This document shows, piece by piece, positions 13,001-25,600 of a DNA stretch of 64,000 nucleotides. Each line of letters starts with the position of its first letter. The first letter of the stretch is position 1. The position numbers were made by a program, and so were the translations under genes. The DNA is from Limanda limanda (lineage: Eukaryota > Chordata > Actinopteri > Pleuronectiformes > Pleuronectidae), in assembly GCF_963576545.1 (NCBI RefSeq), contig NC_083648.1:19074154-19138153 (forward strand), given 5' to 3'. The notes beneath the pieces were generated by a model that saw only the letters and a list, made by a program, of their open reading frames with translations, was not told the DNA's origin and ran no database searches.

Positions 13001-15392
13001 AGAAAAAAGGTCTCTGGTTCGTCTCTGGTTCGACTCCACGGAGAAACAACAACAAGACGAACCTGGATTGATCTGATTGATCTGTCCAAAAATCCAAGAG
13101 GATTCTCCCTAGCCTGTCTAGTGCCCCTGAGCAAGGCACCTTACTCCCCCAACATCTGCTTCCCGGGCGCCGTACATTGCTGCCCACTGCTTTGTGTGTC
13201 TGGCACCAGATGGGTTAAAAGCAGAGGTTACATTTCCCTCCTTGCATGAGTGTGCTTGTGAATGTCTGTGCATGTGTTTGGGACAAATAAATGTATCTTA
13301 ATCTATATCCGAAGGCCAGTATCCTTGTGTTTTCACTTACTGCAAAATATAACGTCAGCACCACTGTTAGTCTGCTCGTTTGGTTTGAGATCCCCATTAT
13401 GAAACATTAGATGGCCGGCTGTGGAAGGTATGTTCCACAGCTCAATCTTCAGGCGCTTCTTTCCAAAACCGCTGCTACTATGGTGCCTTCCTGGATGGAT
13501 GGCCGCTTGGCTTACTGCGCCACACCGTATAGAGCCGTCTCATCAAAGCTCTGTGAGAAGGAGATGGAGGAGATCGCCGCTGGCAGCCGCAGAAATCCAG
13601 TGTTCCATTCGGCCCGGCCAGGCTTGTGCATGTGTAACTGGAAGCTAAATGGTCTCTTCAACAGTGATTTGCCTCCACGCTCTCCCACAAAGCCACCACA
13701 TGTACACACACACACACATACACACACACACACACACGCTGCATCGGAGAGGAGGCCCCAGACTGAAACCCTACATCATTCATCATCTCCTGGCTCACTC
13801 GACTAATCCACAATCACAAACCTCAGTCTCCTCGACCAAGCGAAGTGTTCTGAAGGCACATGGCCAGATGTAGATTGCTCGAGGTTATTTGACACAAGCA
13901 CCCGTTCCAATATTTATCTGAGAGATCTGTGGCGTTTGAGTGATGAACCAGCGTTTTGAAGATTGATGCTTATTTTCCAGCACAAACTTTTACAACATGT
14001 CTTTCTCAGGAATGTCAAAGAAAGGGGGGCATTGTTTTTTCTTTAGTCCATATTTTTAAATCTTTTGAAGTTTTCTTAACTACAGATCCACAAGCAAAAT
14101 GTTATCAAAAAGAAAATTCCCATCTGTTCTGTTAACAATTCCACGGCGTCTTCCAAAGTACCTAAACAATTCTCGTGTTTCTAAACACCCCCGCATAACA
14201 AACAAGGTGCATTATTTTCTGTAATTTCTCTGTAACCTTCTAATCTTCCTTTGACTCAGAGCGGCTTTGGCAACATAGACGGGGAGTACTGGCTCGGTCT
14301 GGAAGGCATCTACAATCTAGGGAGGCAGGGGGACTACAAGCTGCTGGTGGAGCTGGAGGACTGGATGGGCAAAAAGGTTTACGCTCAGTACAGCAGCTTC
14401 CACCTGGAGCCGCAGAGCGAGGACTACCGCCTGCGGCTGGGAACCTACCAGGGCAACGCCGGGGACTCCCTCAGCTCCCACAATGGCAAACAGTTCACTA
14501 CGCTGGATCGAGACAAGGATGCTTTCACAGGTACAGGAACATTTTAGTTCATTTTACTAACGTAAAAAGGAATTCACACAATGTATTTATGTAAAAGTAC
14601 AAAAAATTACCACAGCAACAAATTTTTCTGCTTGAGTAAAAGTAAGTTATGTCTTTACATATACTATTTATGAATATGAGTATTGAAAGTAAAGGTACTG
14701 GCCGAGTGTAGCCTATTTTCCTAATGTTACCTGCCCGCTCAGATTGGATCATGAAACCAATTCCCCTCCTGTTAATGATTACCTTAAAAAAATATAAAAG
14801 CCAATGTGAAAATGTAACATAGTGCATTGTAAAACTGTAGTGGAGGAGAAAGTACAGATATTTGTTGATATATGTAGTGGAATAAATGTGAAAAGTACCC
14901 CAAAATGAAGTAAGAAATTCGTATTTCTACTGTGTTACATCCCAACACTCTGAATGATTGCAAAATTTGCCTGGTGATATATATATAAAAAAAAACTGAT
15001 ATCAAAAACGTGGATGCAGTGTTGGGTCAGGTAGTTTGAAGTGACAGAGGCCGTGACTCACCATTTAGTAGAAGCATTGCATAAAAAGTTTTCATTATTG
15101 TATTCTGCAGACAACATCAAAGGTGTTTTTTGAATCCCTCCCTCTGTGAAAAACACTCTTCCTCACCGGTCTAATCATCCCTCTTCCTTTTCCTCCCACC
15201 TCAGGAAACTGTGCCCATTTCCATAAAGGCGGCTGGTGGTACAACGCCTGCGGCCAAGCCAACCTTAACGGGGTTTGGTACAATGGAGGCGTCTACCGCA
15301 GCAAGTTCCAGGACGGGATCTTCTGGGCCGACTATGGGGGGGGCTTCTACTCCATGAAAACTGTCCGCTTGATGATCAGGCCCATAGACTGA
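10094..15392 (+). CDS. angptl1: Angiopoietin-related protein 1 (secreted)
   Basis: Four coding exons join in frame: 10094-10895 (exon starts at 10061 after tttacag), 12643-12836, 14260-14530 and 15205-15392. They give 484 residues against 491 in human ANGPTL1. Residues 1-22 form a signal peptide ending SNSHA. A coiled-coil segment (~75-225) contains MNSRVTQLYMQLLHEIIRKR, nearly identical to ANGPTL1. Residues ~270-484 form the fibrinogen-like domain, with its Cys residues in FRDC, VWCEQ, NCAHF and NACGQ and the ending MIRPID. Angiopoietin-like proteins are secreted oligomers; ANGPTL1 is linked to vascular and anti-migratory signalling. The linker between the two domains is divergent. ANGPTL2 is the nearest alternative, but the N-terminal and linker text favours ANGPTL1. 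Confidence 0.93.
10914..10993. repeat. Degenerate ATCC/ATCT microsatellite
   Basis: Interrupted tccatctatccatc-type units lie just inside the donor of the first coding intron of angptl1. Confidence 0.85.
10994..12642. other. angptl1 intron, nothing recognised
   Basis: Intronic sequence up to the acceptor tgctttcag at 12642. No repeat family recognised. Confidence 0.5.
12961..13300 (+). mobile_element. tRNA-derived SINE in an angptl1 intron
   Basis: A Pol III-like head has an A-box-like ggactagtggc and a B-box-like ggttcgactcc. It is followed by a body with cctgagcaaggcacc, ccgggcgccgt, ctgcccactgc and gggttaaaagcagaggtt, and an A/T-rich tail aataaatgtatctta. This architecture is typical of teleost tRNA SINEs. 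An 11 bp motif gtctctggttc is duplicated in the head, placing two B-box-like units side by side. Confidence 0.75.
13704..13737. repeat. (CA)n microsatellite
   Basis: A short, once-interrupted CA tract within the angptl1 intron. Confidence 0.9.
14531..15204. other. Last angptl1 intron
   Basis: The donor gtacag at 14531 and acceptor ccacctcag at 15204 bound this intron. It contains AT-rich sequence with aaaagtac-type repetition, and no gene. Confidence 0.6.
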
Positions 15393-16165
15393 GGAGACTG
15401 TGTAAGCCGGGCCGGCTCCAGGGGCAGCTGTGGAGGCCAAGGCACACTTCTGACTTTGTGTCATCGGTAACTGGTTGATCCAAGATAAAAAAGAACTGCA
15501 TCATTGGAGATTGACCATCGGTAGTGACTTGAAAAGCCCCCTGTCATAGAGACAGGGATCTGCTTGAACATTGTCCTCTCTGTATAACACAAAATAGAAG
15601 CACACATGAAGGAATTTATGGGACATAATTATTTATAACAAGCCATACAACTTCTTTTCCCACCAAAAACATATGATGGTTGGGGAAAATAGATAATAAA
15701 GGTCTACATTTTTGAAGTTTTATAATCCAAGCTGCCTTATGATTAAGAAACCACAGTGTTTTCCTCATTACCGGGACGCCCCGTGGAGAGGAAGCTCCAC
15801 ATCCTCACACAACTTCATCGGTGTTGATTTCATTCATAAGCTTTAGGATCTACATGCATCTCTTCCTACCTCGCCAAGATAAACGTCAGAGGGAAACTCT
15901 CCCTCACTGAACTTTTGCTGTTCTTGCCTGGACCTGGAAAATACATTGTGTTAAGACCTATTTAGATTTATTTAGACTCTGTATCCAATTCCAGATTGAA
16001 AAAGACCAACATCTCCAGAAGTTGGAGAACGGAAAGAGGTTTAAATCTATGTTTTATTTTATTTTTTACACCTTACACGCTATATATCCTTTATGATGTA
16101 TGTTAAAGTACTTTGCCCAAGTCCCTATGACCTGAAACTATAATTTATGTGTGCAATAAACTTAT
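15393..16165 (+). other. angptl1: angptl1 3' UTR and poly(A) signal
   Basis: An AATAAA at 16155-16160 (gtgcaataaactt) is the clearest poly(A) signal after the stop codon. An earlier weaker choice is an aataaa near 15693. The UTR would be ~0.3-0.8 kb. Confidence 0.5.
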
Positions 16166-17849
16166 CATAACAGTGAAAAAAGGGACAGGTATTCTGAGGG
16201 AGCAAAGAATGTTCCTGCAGAAAAAGGAGGTAATTTCCTTTTCGTTACATGTGACAATTATTCTCAAAGAGTGCTCGAAAATTGCTCTTAATGTTTTTCT
16301 CATTAGGGCCATTGATTCAATTTCAGTATGACTCTGGGAAAAACAAGCAACGTTAAAAGAAAGAGAGCGAGAGAAAGGAGACGAAATTATATTTGGTTTT
16401 GAGTGGTTTTGGAGCAGGAAAAATATTTGCCGACCAAGCGTGCTGAGTTATAGGCATTGGGACAGACAACGAGAAACACATTGCCTAGAGCCAGACAGGA
16501 TGGAGAGAGAGAAGGGGAGCGGAGGGAGGGAGGGAGGAGATGAACTTGGATGGAATTGGTTCAAATTTCCAAGTTACCCCCCCCCCTCCTTTTGAATACA
16601 GAGAAATGTACATTCTGTTTTCATAAAGAATATCTTTCATTGACAAAGTCACAGTGCTCCTGTGCTCTGCGATCGCCAGCGTATGGAAGGAAACCGGTGT
16701 CCTTCGGGGGAAACCTCTCCACCCAGAGGAGAGGGGGAGCTGGGGGTTGGTGTTTGAACTGGTGGGTCTGCTCTGAACAACAGGGCTGCGTTCACACACA
16801 CACAAAAAGACGAAAGAGCCTTTGAGCTGAAAATAGACCCTCATATTCTGCTGGTTTTTCCTCATTGGCCACAACGGCCCTCACATCCAGGTTTTTTACA
16901 AACTTTTGCCGGACTCAGCTGGACATGGAACCATGTTTATGGACATGTAAAAGAAAAAACAGCATCCAATAAAATGACATTACAATGTTAAAATAAAACT
17001 GCAATAAAACCAATGAGTCATAGTCCTTTGCACAACAACATCACACGACTGAGACTCAACATTTTGTGTAACTTCAGGGGACTCTCCCAATCACAGAGAG
17101 CTCCTTCATGTTCTGATTTATAAAGCTGTAATTGATACTTGACATTGTTAGTTTTCAGGCTTTGTTGAGATTACGTGCACATTTCAGTCTTATCTTGTGG
17201 GTGTGAGTCAGACTGATAACTTGTTGTTCCAAACAGAACCTATCATTCTTCCTGACAGTGGGAGGTGCTGTACAAGTTCCCCTTCTCAAACTCTGCAGCA
17301 TTCAAGTTTTACAGAATAACAGATCTCTTAAAAAATAAAATCCTGGTTCTGTGTTTTGTCTTTGGTTGTGAAACAGTCACCGGGGGAGACGGAAGAACGC
17401 GATGCAAAGACATCTCTTTTCAAGTGGCTGCACATTTCTGTGGTTGACTGGGCGGGAACGAGTCGTCCCACTAATAAATCCAGATTTCCGTCTTTTCTGT
17501 CTGTCCTTAGATTGTCTCAACTTCAAACTTGGTGGGTTTCCTCTGGAGTGCAGTGTCGACTGTGAAGTGTTTTGGATAAATGCATGTACAACCCAACCCC
17601 TAATTCATTTTAAATTGCACTTGCAGTGTTGTCATTTTGAATGTGCAAAAACAGGATGACTAGTAGTCAGTTGAAATCTAGCTCACAACCTGAATCTGAC
17701 TATTTTTCACTTCATCATTTTCCACTGTATTTGTGTTTCACTGAAGTGCAGTGAATGTTTTTACACCTTGAATCTGTCACTGCTTCAAAACCTCTGTTTC
17801 CTGAGTGTCGAGCTTTCAGAGATTCAAAGGTAGTAGTGGTGGAGCAGGT
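16166..17849. other. Intergenic region, no gene recognised
   Basis: Between angptl1 and tada1. It includes a short poly-C/poly-T patch near 16576-16590. I see no exons with family similarity. Confidence 0.5.
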
Positions 17850-18060
17850 CTGTGGTGTTTTTTTTTAGTCCTGATGACCACTCAGCACTTTACAGGTCTG
17901 TTTTTCCATTCACCCAGTACATTTATTTGCAGCACTTTTTCCCTGTTGTATTTAATTCATAAGGGTGCATACAGGGAGACAGGGATCGAACCGCCAACCT
18001 TCTGCTCAGGGGAACGACCCGCTCTACATCCTGTGCCACAACTTCCCTCGGCCAGGTTGA
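17850..18060. repeat. Dispersed teleost repeat fragment (LINE/SINE-tail type)
   Basis: Motifs such as catlike cattcacccagtac, gggatcgaaccgccaacctt and cgacccgctctac are recurrent in fish interspersed repeats. The gatcgaaccgcc segment resembles an inverted tRNA B-box. No complete element is visible. Confidence 0.5.
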
Positions 18061-18086
18061 TCCAACATCCTCTGTAAAAAATGAAG

Positions 18087-18394
18087 GTGCATTGGCATAG
18101 CAGAAAGATGCCTCACAGCGAGTAGGTTCCTGGTCTTACTGTGTGGAGTCTACATGTTCTCTCCATGTCTACGATTTTTCCTCTGGCTTCCTCCCATAGT
18201 TCAGAGACATACGAAAATTGGATACCCTGTGGGTTGAGTGAGGATGGTTCTCTCTCTCTGTATGTAAGCTTGTGATACGCTGGTGACCTGATCAGGGTTG
18301 ACCCGGACTCTTGACCAATGTCAGCTGTAATTGGCTCCAACTCCCGAACAACCCTTAAAAGGATGAGTGGTACAGATTAGAGATGGATGGATGG
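18087..18394 (+). mobile_element. LINE-tail/SINE copy ending in (GGAT)n
   Basis: Contains gtggagtctacatgttctct, ggcttcctcccatag, a gctggtgacctgatcagggt segment and a 3' end of tandem ggatggatgg. This is a common teleost non-LTR retroposon 3' end, with the tandem tail at the expected right side. Confidence 0.65.
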
Positions 18395-18948
18395 TACAGC
18401 AGGGAACAATGACAGCCTTATCTATTCCATGACACCTGGACTAGGAGTGGTTTTGTACTTAATGGAATAGTCTGACATTTTCAATTCTTTCTTGCTGAGA
18501 GTAGAATGAGATGATTGATACCAGAGGCTGCAGGTGGTTACTTTGCATTAACATAAAGAGTGGAAGCAGAGCCAGCAAGTCTGGCTCTTTCCGTTTCAAA
18601 CAGAATCAGACCATAGTGAGCTTCAGAGGTCATTTCTGGTGGATTTCTGACAGAGAGAGCTGTGTCCCCTTTTTTGCATTCTTCATATTTAGCATACAGA
18701 CATTAAATCAGTATTGATCTCACCTCACTCTTGGCAGGAAAGGATTTCTCAAAATGTACTTGAGGGAAGATATTGGATAAAAAATGTCTTGAGTAAATTA
18801 AATAAAAATGCAAATGTAGGTCAACCTACATGGGTAAAAAATAAACCCACACTAGCCATTTAATCTGGGTGTATAGATGAAATGGTCAAGGGCACACATT
18901 ATCTTTAAAGATATTTATTGTCAACCAGCCAACTGAACACATCTGCTC

Positions 18949-19232
18949 TTTAAAGGGACAGTGTGTAGGATTTAAGGGGATCTTGGCAGAAATTAAATAT
19001 AAAATGCATAATTATCTTGTCGTCCGTTTGTAATCACCTAAAATTATAATGTTCTCCTTCCCTAATAACAACCTGCTTATATCCAAGTGGGGAGCAGGTC
19101 CTTAACTCTAAAAATCTATTTTTGCATTTCTACCATTGTTTCTTCTACATGCTTGAAAATAGCGGTTGTGGTGAGGTGTATTCAGCTTCCCATATGGAAC
19201 TTTAACACTATGCTACACACTGTGCATTTAAA
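18949..19232. mobile_element. MITE of ~284 bp with terminal inverted repeats
   Basis: The left end tttaaagggacagtgtgtag and the right end ctacacactgtgcatttaaa are inverted copies matching at 17 of 20 positions. There is no coding capacity inside. A cagtgtgtaggattta head is common among teleost small DNA transposons. No clear target-site duplication was identified. Confidence 0.6.
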
Positions 19233-22154
19233 TCCACACTCTTCTGTGGTTTCATAGATTCTGGATAATTAACCATCCTGTCCTGTTCTGTTCAGCTCTT
19301 TTGTAAATTCAGGAATAAAATACATTTTCCTTTTTCTCCGACCATCAACAACTTCTGATGACAGTGATGAGAGAGTTGGTTTAACTTCAGCCCACATTAT
19401 ACCAGTTTGGTTCAGGAATCAGATTATAACAGGCCCCCGTTCCTGTCACAAACCTGCCTCTCTCTCTCTGACACATGGTGCTAAACCGCCCCTCAGATTG
19501 CCAGTGTGGGATTCAGCTTCAGCTATAACTCCAGTCTTCCAATAACTCTGCCCTGCACACACTGAACCCTTCACATTTTTTACCAGCTTAATGGCAGCAT
19601 GGGAATGCATGATTAGCCCACAAAAACCAGACTGTGCGCAGTCATACATTAGAACAGCGAAGGTGACATCCACTGCTGAGGGGACCACACTCGGGCCTGT
19701 ATACCCCCTCGGAAACGGGACCTGTATAGAGGGAAGATGGCCGAGGGCTGCTGCTGTGTGGTCCTCCAGAGCTTTCAGAGGTGAAAGCTCTCTTTGTCGC
19801 CGAGTGAAGCGTCGCTGTCTACGAGTCCCACCACCAAAATGGCACTGGGCACGGAGGATTCTTGGAAAAAGCTGGCTCCGTGCACACTGAGTTGTTATTT
19901 GCTAAAAGACATGTGCTGTTTGGGGGAAATGTCCATGAGAGTGATTCATTATCCTCCAAAAAACCTCAAGTCAGTGTCAACCAGCGAGTCAACAGACAGG
20001 ACGTGGGGCTGTTTTCTTTGAAAACAAGCACCGTGACTAATTCTTGCCCTAACTGGGACAGTCAAACAACTCCATAGCTTAGTCTGCTCCTAAGTGGCCT
20101 TTTGACTTGAAGCTTAACAGACACTTGTTTGAGATGGATGATCATTTGCTTGGGTCTGGGAGAGCTCAGTGAGCAGACAGCTTTAAGTTTCCACTCACCC
20201 TCTCAGACAAACTGTGGAATGATAATTTATTCAGCTGTGAAGCACACCAGCGAGTGTTGAGATGTTGGAAAATTAGATTTATTTTAACGAGGCTCTTCAT
20301 TCGCAGAAACAAGTTAATCTAAGCAGCAATCGCAGCCCAGAGATAACAAACAAAGGGGCCATTTGAGCCTCGAGAAGTGCGCTCATTGAGTTTCAGCTGC
20401 TTATTAACAGACACTTAAGTCTGTTAAATCCATCTATAAGTGACCAACATATTCAGATGGTTTTCATTGTTCGTGTGGTTGGCACGAAACACGTTTTTTA
20501 TCCTCGACTCAAGCCTAGAGAGCCATCACGCTATCTAATGAATCTCCCCTGTGAAGACGTGTGACCTCAGAACACTGTGGAGTCAGCGTTAGTCACTGAA
20601 CTGGAAGAGCCTTTAACCGTCTACTGTACCCCTGCTCACTGTATAAGTCCTGGATATATGATTACACTCACTGTGATGAATGGCGTGAGTCACGGAGGTC
20701 TGTCGAAAGGCTTCACGACTGCCTGGGGAGAGAGAGCCGGAGGAGCGATCGACTCCACTGTTTTTACACCATAGTTAAACAGTGAGAAACAAAAGGGCCT
20801 CCCAGTCTAAACCTGCTCAAGAGAGACGTGAGCCCAGAGAACAAACAGATGGAACCACAGAAATGTTCTCTATCCAGTGGAGGAGAAGAAGAAGCAGCTT
20901 ACAGCCATTTAAATGGCTCTATTTCTGCTTTTGTCTCAACTACTAACAACAAAGTCAACATACAAGTACCAAAGCATTATCTGGTTTATCATTAGGAGAT
21001 AACAAGAACTTAAACTAAAAACAGTAAGAGCTGCTGTTAAAATAACAGCATATGCCAGCAGATGTTTACATATATTAAAACCCCAAACTGATTTTTGTTG
21101 TTTTTTTGAGGACATCCAAGTCTTGTCTCATGTCTCAGGCTTAATTGAGTCCAGACTGAGGGATAGTCCAACCTGAATTCTGTAATGTGATTAGCCACAT
21201 TTTTTCCACCAGCTCTGAAAGCAGCTCTACCATCTCATTTTGATGACAGAACAGACAATACAGTGTCTGATCTCTTCATTTAGCAGGAGTTCATTTTTTC
21301 TGCTGTATTCACAAGTGGCTGCAGATGTGAGATGACTGTCGACTCATAATCTGGCTGCTGCCTCTGTGTTGGGGCGATGTTATTCAATAATATGTCTAGA
21401 GTTTGTGGACCAGAAAAAAAAATCCCCTAAGATAAATTTTATTAAGCAGTAAAAAGTTGGAACGTCCTAAATAAGTCTAATAATACATTCCCAGAACAGG
21501 GAAGGGGGATAAATTAAACTCACTCTGACTTTGTTGCAAATTTTTACAACTCAGCTTTATTCCAGACATAATTATTTGAAAGGGCTTCGTGGGTCACATT
21601 CTTGGCATTGATCAGAATCGTAAATCATCCCCACAGCCACAATCTAAACACATTAGCTCAGGCTCCAGTGAAGCCATGATGCCATAAGAGGAGAAAACGT
21701 TCTTATAACTCACTGCACTGCATGTTTGGGGGTGAAATTCACATTGTTGTGTTTTAACTCCTCAATGAAATAAACTGCAAAAGCATTGGTTTAATTACTC
21801 AGCTCTAAGGCACTAAAATGTGAAGTAGAAGTGACTTTGCTGGATTTAAAGGATACTATGGCGCCATCTAGTGGTGTTTGTTGACATATGGACATCTTCT
21901 CTCTGTAACAGCCTTCATAAACGAGTTTATTCTAAAAATTATATATATATACATATGCTTTAATCTTCACTGAGGTAGTTTCTCAATAGATAGTTCTGAA
22001 TGCAATAAAATGTGAGAAACTGGTCATGTGAAAGAGAACATTGTAAAATGATATGCATAGATAGTAATATAACAGTGATATGGCCCCAACAATACATTTA
22101 GAAACAAAGCATAGATATTAAAAGGAATAATGGGATAAAAAAGTAGATATTATG
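19233..22154. other. Intergenic region upstream of tada1, no gene recognised
   Basis: No exons recognised. The stretch ~20270-20430 is less repetitive and of even composition, so it could be a conserved noncoding element; this cannot be judged without another species. Confidence 0.4.
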
Positions 22155-22440
22155 TTGTTTAAGATAACATAACATAACATAATACTTTATTAGTCCCACG
22201 ATGTGTGGGATTTGCAATATTACATCAGCAAGAGTCAAAAACAGAAATCAGTGAGTAATATAAAGTAACATGCAATATTTAAGTGTTAGGATAATAGTAG
22301 TTAAGTGTAAAGAAATATAAACAATATAGAAAAATATGAGTGGAATAATAACTTATATATTAAGTGTAAAAACAAGAAGAAATATGTGCAGCGCTATACT
22401 AATATAGATGAATATATACTTTAAATACTGTCTTCCTACA
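22155..22440 (+). repeat. Dispersed repeat family C
   Basis: Begins with tandem ataacataacataac and contains tactttattagtcccacgat, followed by AT-rich tracts. This is a common teleost interspersed repeat head. It lies ~130 bp before the tada1 promoter duplication. Confidence 0.5.
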
Positions 22441-22572
22441 AAGACGTCATATTAACAGCTGTTTGCTGTAGACAGAAACAAACTAGTGTTATTCATCGGG
22501 AAATAATATTTAACCATTTCATCTTCACAATTACAGTGCAATAAAGTTTTCGGATACAAAAAAACGGTGGGA

Positions 22573-22674
22573 CTCGGTGTCGCTGGGTGATGACGTCAGT
22601 GCAGGAGCGAATGAACGCCATGGCTCGGTGTCGCTGGGTGATGACGTGTGTGCAGGAGCGAATGAACGTCATGG
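22573..22674. repeat. 51-bp tandem duplication over the tada1 promoter and start codon
   Basis: Two adjacent copies (22573-22623 and 22624-22674) share ctcggtgtcgctgggtgatg and gtgcaggagcgaatgaacg. Copy 1 holds a perfect CRE, TGACGTCA, at 22591-22598; in copy 2 this reads TGACGTGT. Each copy ends in an ATG, at 22620 and 22671. Confidence 0.92.
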
Positions 22675-25600
22675 CGGCTCATGCTAGCGAGCTGGAGATC
22701 GCAAAGAAGAATTTAACCGATGCGATCGGCGATAACGTCAAACAGTGAGTGAAATTATGTCTGCGTGATTTGTTTTTTTCTCACGGTGAATTCTGAACGT
22801 GTCTGTGGTTTTGCTGCGAAAACGCAAAGTAGTTCCGACAGTAGCCTGCTCGCTAGCACTGTTAGCATCCATGAGTTCAGTGTTTACTATTTGTTTTCAG
22901 GGTGAAATGATACAAAGAAACGTAGATTTGCGAGTTGGACATTTTAATTGTTACTTCAATGATGATGCAGGTTGGTATGAAACGTCTGGAGACGTGTATC
23001 CATTTACCTTCAATTAGCATGAGGTGAAACAAGAGCAACAAATGAAGGATGGACAAATGATAACTGTGCTGCTAGTTAACTTCACAGAGATGAATCCAGC
23101 AAGAGATACAGATATATGACGGCTACCTTGTGTTTAGCATAGAGTTGTTTGTGAAATTAATATTATATATGAATCTTATTTATGTTTACATTCGTTGCAT
23201 CTTTACAGTTACTGGGCAAATCTGAAACTATGGTTCAAACAGAAGATCAGTAAGGAGGAGTTTGACGTTGAGGCCCGTCGTCTTTTGGCCCAGGAGAATG
23301 GTCAGTACACAGGAAGTACTGCATTGATATTGTTTCTGCTGGAATAGAAATTGTGTCATGTGTAAACATGTTGCTTATTTTGTAATTTCCCATTCATCTT
23401 CTTCCTCTGCAGTCCACGTTCACAATGATTTTCTCCTGGCCATTCTCACACGCTGCCAGATCATCGTCTCCACGCCAGGTAGGAACGCTTTTGATAGTGT
23501 TGTGTTTTCTAAAACTGCAGGTGAGCGTGTGTTTGTTTATAAAATGTACTGTATTCTATCTCAATAGCTTCATATACTGTAAATTTACTATCTACTGTTA
23601 TAAGGAGTATCATTTCATCCCCATTTTAATAAACACAATTAAACAAGGACAAAGTAAGAAATGTCCTGTGATTAAAGAATTTATATTTTGTCTTTCAGTG
23701 CCGTCCAACATGTGTAAACCTAAAGTTTAATGAAATCAATAAATATAGGGAAAAAACTGTTATGATGATTCACTGCTTCAGAGCAGAAATAAACAATATA
23801 TATATATTGGAAATTATGTATATCTTATTAACGGGAAACACAGTTGTAACTGGTGTATCTTCATTGAGGTGTCTTAAAGCATTTGCTGTTGTGTTTTATT
23901 TTGTCCTCTAGAGGGCACTGGACCATCACAGTGGCAAGGTGGCTCTGCCTCAAAGCCTGGCAAACCAAAAGGGAAGAAGAAATGTTCCACGAGACAGAAA
24001 TTTGATGTAAGTGCTTTCAAATCAGTCATCTCAAAACGGCTTGTTTCCCAAATGATGTTTGATTTCATGATTGCATTGTTTTTTTTTAAATGTTAATGAT
24101 ATTCAATTCATCTAGAAACGTCTGAACAATTTACTTTATCACTTGGATGCTTGTGTCTCCCGTTTTGCGTCTTCAGCATCGCTTCCAGCCTCAGAATCCC
24201 CTGAGCGCCGCCCAGCCCTTCAGCCCACGCGAGGCGGGGGGGGAGGAGGAGGAGCTGCGTCTCAGCGCCCACACGCTGCTGCTGCCCACGCGGGGCCAGC
24301 TCGAGGCCCGGATGATGGTGACCGCTTTCGAGCTGGGCCTGGACAACATCACAGATGACGCCGTCAGCACTATGACCCATGCTGTGGAGGTTCGTAGAAA
24401 CGGTTCACCAGGAGATTTAGCACGATTGCGGATAAATGGTTGTCGGTGTAAGTGGTGTGATAAATATACACTTCCTGATCAGTACCATGTGACCTCATGT
24501 GACCACATTTCTTCCTGCTGTATAAGAATAGCTAACTATATTTGACTAGAATTCAGTAGTTCATACCTCCACTAAGGCCGAACAACCCTACACAAGATTG
24601 TCTGGTTCTTACAGTGGAAATATAAAGGAAAAAAGGAAGTGGTTTGATGAACTATAAGATTTATTTGCCATAAAACACAGTTAAAGAAAAAATTGTGGAT
24701 ATGCCCCTTAATCAGATCTGCACCAAAATGTAACAGGTTTTTCTCTGGCCCCACCTCTCAAATCAGTTGAGTAGTTTTTGTGTAATCCTGCTGGCAAATA
24801 TACTAACAAAGGGACACATGTGAAAACATAACCTAAGGAAAAGATCTTCAGAGAAAATGATCTAAAACCCCTCCCTGAAAAAGCAGTTAGCCATGTTTCA
24901 CTGTTACAAAGGTCTTTACACACGTACAACACACAATGCAAAAGTAGATTCTCAAAGTAGGATTGGTAATTATTAGGGCTGTCAAATGATTAATGAACTA
25001 CTTCACGTTCATAGTTGATTTCTTATTGGGATGATTTAGGTGACAAACGTAAGGCCACGTGTTTGGTGATGAATCAATGACGTCGGATGATGTCTGCGTG
25101 TCGCTCCGCTCATTTTAACACTGAGTTCTGACTGTGAGCATCACGTCTCGTGTTGTCATGATGTTTAAATGCAGCATCATAAACTCTGGAATCAAACAAA
25201 CACTAAGTGACTTCATGTGCTGATCAGGTCCTGATAACTAGTGGTGAGTGTTTATTAGTTCAAGTGAGAGCAGATTGGAGGAGGACACAGAAACTCCAGC
25301 TCGATACAAACCAGCTGCATCTTCTGCTCTGAGACCAGAGAAACTCTGTGTTTCATGGTTCTCCTACAAAATCACTGACCGGCTGCTTAACGTGAACGAG
25401 CTCTGATCTCACTGCGTGTGTCACTCTGAGCGTAGGCGGGTTTGTTAATCATACCGCGTTAACGTGTTAATTTTGACAACTCAAGTAAATATATATATTC
25501 CAAGTTGTGTGGGTAAAAAGCCGGTGTCTGTCCCTCGCAGGACTGTAATTAACACGACCAATCATTTTAGTTGGACAGAAGGAGAAGATTGGCTGGTGTA

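Noticed and set aside
12980..13060. Possible functional tRNA gene
   Set aside because: The A and B boxes belong to a SINE head; the acceptor stem does not pair and the B box is duplicated.
17960..18060. Possible tRNA gene (B-box-like gatcgaaccgcc, inverted)
   Set aside because: No cloverleaf can be drawn around it and the text matches a dispersed repeat tail.
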